DNA of 64,000 bases from Brachionus manjavacas (Eukaryota > Rotifera > Eurotatoria > Ploima > Brachionidae), in contig JAHQIY010000007.1 in the NCBI GenBank assembly GCA_019054805.1, positions 2,609,501 to 2,673,500 on the forward strand. Reading direction: 5' to 3'. The position numbers were made by a program, and so were the translations under genes. Below the pieces are notes generated by a model that did not search any database, was not told the origin of the DNA, and was given only the letters and a program-made list of their open reading frames with translations. Of this stretch, positions 57,385-64,000 are shown in pieces (position 1 is the stretch's first letter; each line of letters opens with the position of its first letter).

Positions 57385-58296
57385 ATGATTTCTGGAAAAT
57401 CTCAAATAGTTCGTCAAAGGAAAATTGACAATGACAAAATTGTTGAACAAGCAACCAGTGATGACTTCTCGCTTGATGTTAGTGAAGAATTAGAGCAAAT
57501 TAATGAATCTATTGCTAAGTTGACATTAAAATTGAACACTGAATCCGATGATTACACTGAATTTGATTTTAGCAATAGAAATTATCAATACGATTTAGAG
57601 CCTTCGTCTTCGTCATCAGCATCATCGCCATCCACTTTACTTAGTGCCGAAAAGTCACCTAAATATTTTACATCGCCATCAAAATCGCCTATTTCCACCA
57701 TGATTTTTGACCCTGAATCGCAGCCCACTAGCAAAAAATACAAGGAAAAAATTGTCAAATCTAGCACACTGAATTCTCAGCCGACAAACACACTTGTGTC
57801 AACTAATTCAGTTCCATTGACTAGCTGTATTAAATCGAATCGGTTGACAAACTTCATGAGACTAGGCCAAACAAATTCGTTTTTTTCTCGAAGTTGTCCT
57901 GGTGAAGAAATTTCCGAAAATGGGCCCACAGAATCCAGAATTGGTCAAAAAAGCGAGTATCATAACAAGATTAGAAATTTTCTCACTTTTTCGTCTAGGT
58001 CGAAATCTAGAAAAAGTGAGACTTCTCCAAACGCATCTACACGAGCATCCGCCAATTCGGTTTTTTCTGATTGTAGTAGTAGTACTAGTACTAATGATAA
58101 GCTTAATGAGAAAAAGACCAAAATTGGATCATATGAAGTTGATTTGGAAAAACTAGCCCGAGAGTTAGTTTTACCAAGTATTGAAGCTCCGTTGACTTCA
58201 TTTAAGCCTCCGTTGCAATCAAGCAAAACAATAGACTTAGAAATGTCGGACAATTCTAAAAAACCATTTCAAAGATCAATGACTCAAAACAAATAG
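57385..58296 (+). CDS. Ser-rich, largely disordered protein of unknown family
   Basis: Single exon, 303 aa. Residues 20-55 form an acidic helix (VSEELEQINESIAKLTLKLN); then poly-Ser (SSSSSASSPSTLL) and SP/Ser-Lys motifs (KSPKYFTSPSKSPIS) suggestive of phosphorylation; then RLTNFMRLGQTNSFFSRSC; a basic Ser stretch (FLTFSSRSKSRKSE); and the most ordered-looking part near the C terminus, YEVDLEKLARELVLPSIEAP. No membrane segment or catalytic motif is visible. The last block looks like a conserved short motif and is the best handle for finding homologs. An acceptor-like site 8 nt before the ATG suggests a 5' exon or trans-splice site. Confidence 0.75.
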   Translation: MISGKSQIVRQRKIDNDKIVEQATSDDFSLDVSEELEQINESIAKLTLKLNTESDDYTEFDFSNRNYQYDLEPSSSSSASSPSTLLSAEKSPKYFTSPSKSPISTMIFDPESQPTSKKYKEKIVKSSTLNSQPTNTLVSTNSVPLTSCIKSNRLTNFMRLGQTNSFFSRSCPGEEISENGPTESRIGQKSEYHNKIRNFLTFSSRSKSRKSETSPNASTRASANSVFSDCSSSTSTNDKLNEKKTKIGSYEVDLEKLARELVLPSIEAPLTSFKPPLQSSKTIDLEMSDNSKKPFQRSMTQNK

Positions 58297-59226
58297 ATAA
58301 TTGTTTTTTCAAGTGTAAATAGTTGTTGTAAAAACCGGTTGGATTAATTTTTAAATAATGGATAATTAAACGTCATTCTAAAGACATTTATAAATAACTT
58401 AATATTTTAAATATTTATAATTGTATAGATTTAAATTAAGACTTAATAAAACACATGTCAAATGAATTTTAAAATATTTTCAATTAATTTTTTCAAACAT
58501 TAAATTCTCAGATAAAAAACAGTGAAAAGTAGTGAAAATATTATATATTTTTAAATAAATATTTTGATGTTTCTTAAAAAAAAATTTTCTGAGTTAATTT
58601 TTTTTTTACAATTGATTTTTAAAATATTTTAGAGCAATTAAACGTTGCCTTTAAACTCAAATGTCTAACAATTCTAATAAAAACTGTCCTTCTCAAGAAA
58701 GGTTTTTTGGAATTAAGTATTACAAAAATAAAACCAAATAATAAATATCTTATTTGAAAATTTTTTTCCTAATACAGTGATGCAATGGTTTTTACAACAA
58801 TTTACGTAAAATAAAATAAATTTTGGTAAATTCACAAAATAAAAAAACATAAATTTGCCATATTTTAGGTAATTGTTTTAAAAAGAAAATTTTTAAATAT
58901 TTTTTTAAATTAAAGTTTTATAATAATTTACTTCAATTTTGCAAACGAAAAATTAACAAAAAATTGACCGAGATCTCAATCAAAATTATAAAATCAGCTT
59001 TTTTTATTTCTTTTTTAATTAAAATTTGAAATATTTGATATTCAAAAAAATACCTTTTATTTTCTAATTGATCTTTTAATTGATTCTTCTAAAAACTTTA
59101 TCTGAAAGCTTAAAAAATATGTTTTGAAATTTAGCATAAAAGGTTGAAAAATTTTTATTTAATTTGAGATTCAAAAATTAAATTGTTATATTTTATTTTA
59201 AAAAAATTAATTATTTTTTTTAATCC
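58297..59226. other. Convergent 3' intergenic region
   Basis: AT-rich; 3' flanks of two convergent genes. Nothing else seen. Confidence 0.6.
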
Positions 59227-60919
59227 TTAATAGTAACTATTTTTTCGTATCCATTCAATATATTTCACCACGTTTGTATAAATTCTTTTTAAATAAATTT
59301 AATTGAAAAATTTGATGTAAAAATTTAAAATTTACCCAGGTGAGTGCTCAACATTGCATCCTTCATTATAAGACAATATTCCAATTGTAACAAGTTTTTC
59401 TACTCCAGAAACGTTTTGTCTTAAATAAAGTGATCCTCCATAATCACCTTAGAAGAACATGAATTAAAATTTTAATTTTCTTATTAAAATACCGTGACAA
59501 TAGCCTGTTTTTCCATTTCCAGAAACTACATTATATTCACCTTAAATTATTAAATTAAATTATAAATCCAGATAATTTTAAATGATTAATTTTCATTTGC
59601 AGCAAAATTCCATTTTTGTTTGATGATATACAGTAGAATTTAAAGAAAATTATTCACTATCTAAAAAAGTCAAAACATGTTCTTTTTTTAGACAGAAACT
59701 TTTAACAACTATCAATGATGCTTTTCTATGTGTCAAACAATTTTTCTTTTTAAAAATTATAATTACCAGCACAAAAAGCGTCGTTATTTAAATTATCAAT
59801 GTGAAACTTTGTTATATTACTACACATTGAATTGTTGTAAATATCGAGTCGAAATTTTTTCAAGTCTTGAGGTATTCTAGATGGTCTAAAATTACCATTT
59901 CCTCCGAACATAGAACTACCCCACCCAACACCCCAAGCATGTTGATTTCTTTCTGGAAAATTGTTTGGATCCTCGTCTTTGCTCGGCAAACAGGATATTT
60001 GTACTTTATCATCTAATTCAAGTCTTTCTTTTAGAATTATAATCGCAATGTCATTATCATCAGTTTCTGGATCGTAATTTTCATGCTTGATTAATTTAAA
60101 ATAGAAAATTTTTATATAATTATATTTTAAAACTTTTCATTTACTCTTATTATTCTTTCGACTTCAATGTAACGAGCTGGAGCAATATCCACATTAAACC
60201 TAATTTGATTGACAACTGCGACATAAACATAGTACATTGATTCAATTGTTTGGTGGTATTTATTTGTCTCAACTGGAAAGCTTAAAAATTTGTTATCAAC
60301 AAAAGCTATGAATGTTCTTTTTATGCAACTAGCGCTGGTCAAAATGGCTTTTCGGTTGATAATAGTGCCTCCACAGTTATCAAAACCGAAAACCAAATGA
60401 GTCCCAGTAGGAGTCTGAATTTCTGATGTGTATTGGAATAAAATATCAGCTGTAGCAGGACAACTATTAGGTTCAACTCCCATATTCAATGGAATAAAAT
60501 CAAATTCATTTAATTGAAAATTTCCACACTCTTAAATTTAAAGTGAATTTAGGAGTAAAATAAAAAATACTAACCAACCATCACATTCTAAACCATTACC
60601 ACCATAACCAGTATTACAGATACAGTCAGCAAAAAAAGGGTTGTTAACGCAATGAGCATTTTTATCACAATTAGCTACTGAACACGGAACTTTATTTTTA
60701 CGAAAATAAGAATAATTTAAAAATGTTAGAAAAATTACATGCTCCGTAAATTACAAGCAGAATTATAAGAGCAATAGAGCCACAAATAAATATTCCACCT
60801 GCGCCACCTATTAAAATAACAGGAATTTTGGATTTTTTGTTTTCCGATCGATTTTTATTATCGATTGAATCTTTGGAAAAATCAGGAGTTGGAATTACTT
60901 TGTTGGAACTTAAATCCAT
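59227..60919 (-). CDS. Membrane-anchored serine protease homolog with EGF-like domain, catalytically dead
   Basis: Seven exons in phase: 60919-60739, 60689-60579, 60530-60145, 60085-59767, 59540-59493, 59447-59336 and 59284-59227, giving 404 aa. Residues ~33-58 are a membrane segment (IPVILIGGAGGIFICGSIAL...) after a basic stretch, i.e. a type II orientation. An EGF-like module follows (CSVANCDKNAHCVNNPFFAD, then CICNTGYGGNG). From about 100 on is a trypsin-like domain: CGGTIINRKAILTSASC, DNDIAIIIL, HAWGVGWGSS, CHGDYGGSLYL and the C-terminal YTNVVKYIEWI. The triad is broken: His57 position is Ser165 (TSASC for TAAHC), Asp238 is kept, Ser195 position is Tyr351 (GDYGGS for GDSGGP). It is therefore a pseudoprotease, likely a binding or scaffold protein at the cell surface. 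Confidence 0.9.
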
Positions 60920-63166
60920 TTTTAATATTTTTAATTAATTTTATTAACCATTTTGCTATTTATAATAAAAAAATTAATTAAACTCACAGCAGAAAGCAGA
61001 TTTCAGAATTAATATTTGCTGATGTTTAATTAATTTAAAAGTTAAAAGTTGTATTTTAGTATCTAAATATCAAGCCGAATTTAGAGTTTATTTTTATCAC
61101 AGAGCTAAGTTTTTGATATTTTATAACTTGAAACAACCAAAATTTTAAGCATTGATTGTAAAAAAAAGTGAAAAAATTTTTCAAAATATTTTACCAAGTT
61201 AGTACGGTTTATTTTTAAATCAAAATTGCAGTAAATTTAAATATTAACATTAATAATTAAAATTCAACTTTAGTTTATTATTTGTAAACTAGGAAATATT
61301 TATAAGCATTAAACTTTTAAAATTTAACAATCAAAAAATTTGGATTAAGATTAAGAAATTTTTAGAAATCTTGTTTTTCATAAACCTTAAATTAAATTCT
61401 AAAAATCCTGATATTTTGAAAAATAAATAATTAAATGTAATTTAATTAAGAAATTCGCTACATTAACCATTTCTAAATAAACTTTTTTTAGTATTTTTTT
61501 AGTTAATTTTCCTTTTAGATATTTTTAAAATCGTATCCAAGCTCAATACCAAAAAAATCTTATTTTTGTATTTGGAAGTTTGGTTGGACGCATGGATAGA
61601 CAATTAGTTTAAACTTTTAAAGAAACATTTTTCTTTTGTACTTAATCATAATTTAAATTCAATTAGGCCCTGTTCCTTTCTGTACTTTTTATACTTTATC
61701 AGAATATTATTTTATTAGGCCCTGTTCCTTTTTGTGCTTTTTGTAATTAATGGTAATTTTAAGAGGAGCTCTGGTTTAGGGATTCGGATATGCTGGAGGT
61801 AAGAAAAATATTAGTTAAATCTAAAATTGATATTTAAACTATAGATTAATTAGAACTTTTTCTTATTACAATTAAGTACAAACAGTACAGAAAGGATTTT
61901 AACTTTTTAATATTCTCATTGTCTTTACCTCGTCGGAAGATGCTTGAACCATTAAGCAAATAAAAAATACCAAATTCTAAAACTGATTGAAAATTATTCG
62001 AGCTGCCAATCGGTCCCATATTAAAATGCAAAAATTGTTTAGCTTTAAAAACAAATTATATTTTTAAAAAGTTTGAAAAAAATTTAGTGAACATTAATCT
62101 TCATTTTATTTTGAATTTTATTTTTTTCAAAAGCTTATGTTTTTTTAAAACTTAATTTCTAGTCTTAACTAAACCATTTGTAACGTTTAATCTAAATAAT
62201 TATTTGATTCGGAAAAGAAAATTATAAACGATTATTTTAAGTTAAGAACTTTAAGAATTATTTTTTCTTTTTTTTTATAATCAAATTTCAATAACGAACT
62301 GCTATTTATTTTTCGGATTTCCCTTAATTGTTCTTTATGTTAAAATAATTGCTGAAAATTTTGAATTGTCATTAAAAATTAAAAAAAAGCATTATAATAT
62401 GTTTCTAAAAAAGACATTGAAAATTAAAAAAAAAAAAATTTAATTAAAAATCTTTAGATACTGAGATCTTTTTCAATTGAATTTTTGCAATTTTGAGGAT
62501 CTTAAATTTTATCTCAATAATTTTTCCGAATAAATTTAAAGTTTTTAGATGCTGAAACCTTCAAATATTAAAAGTGAAATTTAATTACCCATTCTGAGAA
62601 CTAAACAGAATATACTTTAAATTCTCTAAATTCTTAAATTTGATTTAAAAAAAAATCAGTAATAAGAAAATTTTTCCTTAAAAATTAATCATTTTAATCC
62701 TTTTGGAAATTTTCAAAAAAGCACTCTGGCAAAAAGAGTTTTTTATTTTAAAGAATTAAAATACAAATTCTTAATTTCTATTTAAAATTTAAAAAATTCA
62801 AAATTGATAAATTCAAAATTAGCCGAATTGACAAGTTTATTTTGCTTATGCTAGCTCAAATTTCGTTTCGTTTGCAGTTCGAATTACCAAATTTAAATTA
62901 AATATTAACTTGCATTTAAATCGCAAGAGTTTTAGATGCAAAAATTATCTTAAACTCTAGGCATAATATTTTATTAACATACAAACCAAATAATTAATAA
63001 AATCTCAAATACTTAAACTAAATGAATAGCTGATTTTAAAATTTCTTTTTTCATTCTACTTTATTGTTTGCTTTAAATTCCTACTTGGCCAAGGTTTAAT
63101 ACGAATTCTTAACTTGATTAGTCAAAGATAATTAGAAATATAAACTAATTCATTTGAATAGAAACC
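60920..63166. other. Divergent intergenic region with a short duplicated segment
   Basis: About 2.2 kb AT-rich. A 29-bp segment attaggccctgttcctttct... at 61662-61690 is repeated at 61714-61742 with two differences (52-bp spacing). A 61-codon minus-strand frame at 61.85-62.03 kb lacks features. No gene supported. Confidence 0.5.
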
Positions 63167-63708
63167 ATGGAAGGTAGTCAAATGATAGAGCAAGTATCAG
63201 ACAACGATATGGAAATTGACGATTCAAGATTCGAGGTCTCTGATTTAGAATTTTGTTTTACATGCGGAACTATTTTGCCTCTTCCATCACATGAAGATTA
63301 TTTGATGTGTCGACTATGCAAAAAAACCATAAAAATTACCCGTATGCTATTTTGAATTAATTTTTTTCTAATTAAAATTTTTATTTTTTTAAGAGTGGAA
63401 TGGTAAGACTTTAAAAAATGTTTATTTAATAAATGCGTCGGATTTTTTAAACGAAACGCCTTTACATGACACTATGAAGCAAAACGGCCTCAAGTCTGAG
63501 GATTTTTTGGGAACTTTAGTAGATCGAAAATGCTCAAAATGTGGTCATGAAGGAATGACTTATTCCACTAGACAGACTAGATCAGCTGATGAAGGTCAGA
63601 CTGTTTTCTATGGTTGTCCCAGATGCAAGTATGGTTTTTAATTATTATAAAAAAATAAAAATCTTTATTTTACTCTTTTAAAGGGCCCAAGAGATAGAAC
63701 ATTCTTAA
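63167..63708 (+). CDS. POLR1H: RNA polymerase I subunit RPA12
   Basis: Three exons in phase: 63167-63341, 63394-63628 and 63684-63708, giving 144 aa (human 126). RPA12 has two zinc ribbons; it stimulates RNA cleavage and termination by Pol I in the nucleolus. The N-terminal ribbon shows CFTCGTILPLP and CRLC; the C-terminal TFIIS-like ribbon shows KCSKCGHEGMTYSTRQTRSA followed by DEGQTVFYGCPRCK, including the DE dipeptide (RSADEGQT) required for transcript cleavage. The acidic ~25-residue N-terminal extension (MEGSQMIEQVSDNDMEIDDS) accounts for most of the extra length. The last exon has only nine codons (KAQEIEHS stop), joined by a phase-2 intron. Confidence 0.93.
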
Positions 63709-63825
63709 AAATGAATAAATGTTAAAAAACATATTTTATTTTAAATTTTTGTACAAATATGCTAGTAACTGAGCATTTGTGATAAATATTTGAATTTTTA
63801 AACTAATTAAGGTTTATATTTATAG

Positions 63826-63920
63826 ATGCCTAAAGCGTTCAGACAAAGAAAAATCTCCTCTTCGTCAAGTGAAGACGAAGCGCCAAAAAAATCTGAAGAA
63901 TTAGATAGCGAAAACATCAA
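63826..63920 (+). CDS. First exon of an unidentified gene, truncated by window end
   Basis: ATG at 63826 immediately after an acceptor-like atttatag. It encodes MPKAFRQRKISSSSSEDEAP followed by KKSEELDSENIK, then a gtaaga donor at 63921. The basic start followed by an acidic Ser tract resembles nuclear/splicing proteins such as C9orf78/TLS1 or GCFC-type factors, but 32 residues are too few to decide. Confidence 0.5.
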
Positions 63921-64000
63921 GTAAGATTAAAAGAGTTTGTGACCTAACAAATGAAAAGAAATATTAAATATTCTTTTTAAAAATTTTTAAATATAACTGA

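Overview
The window is nuclear DNA of a small-genome invertebrate. It is very AT-rich, most genes carry several introns of about 45-110 nt with GT..AG ends, proteins use the standard code, and the gene set is animal (lunapark, TMEM120, ALG8, TBCEL, SLC25A26, tetraspanin, Tctex-type dynein light chain, RPA12). Compact introns, low GC, Hydra/rotifer-like DDE transposons and a tRNA-derived SINE best fit a rotifer, probably a Brachionus-like monogonont. That assignment is inference.

Layout. 1-10.7 kb is dense housekeeping sequence: the 3' end of an unidentified gene, LNPK (+), TMEM120 (-) head to head with ALG8 (+), and an intron-poor TBCEL (-). 10.7-19.2 kb is a gene desert. 19.2-27.7 kb holds a divergent SLC25A26-like mitochondrial carrier, an aldo/keto reductase-like protein with a damaged catalytic tetrad, a decayed coding remnant and a four-exon catalase.

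The striking part is 29.7-35.2 kb: four intronless genes that together make a carbapenem-type beta-lactam biosynthesis set. One 806-codon gene fuses a carbapenam synthetase (CarA-like) to a carboxymethylproline synthase (CarB-like) behind a basic, mitochondrial-presequence-like N terminus. Around it lie three intact paralogs of carbapenem synthase (CarC, Fe(II)/2-oxoglutarate oxygenase). Catalytic residues of all three enzyme activities are kept. The expected chemistry is malonyl-CoA plus pyrroline-5-carboxylate to carboxymethylproline, ring closure to carbapenam, then epimerisation/desaturation to a carbapenem. This looks like a bacterial cassette that entered an animal genome, was fused, duplicated and AT-ameliorated, and now sits between an intron-bearing animal catalase and LINE debris.

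36-51 kb is a repeat-rich zone: nested LINE fragments with a 145-bp direct repeat, a minisatellite, a DDE transposase remnant, a DEG/ENaC channel fragment, an LTR/gag remnant and a deleted Tc1/mariner element. Between them lie an orphan HExxH protein, a Tctex1-domain gene and a tetraspanin. 51-57 kb is mostly empty apart from a full-length SINE and a 53-bp palindrome. 57.4-64 kb contains a Ser-rich orphan, a membrane-anchored serine protease homolog lacking catalytic His and Ser, RPA12, and the first exon of a further gene.

Exon boundaries were deduced by hand from splice signals, reading phase and family conservation; none has transcript support here.
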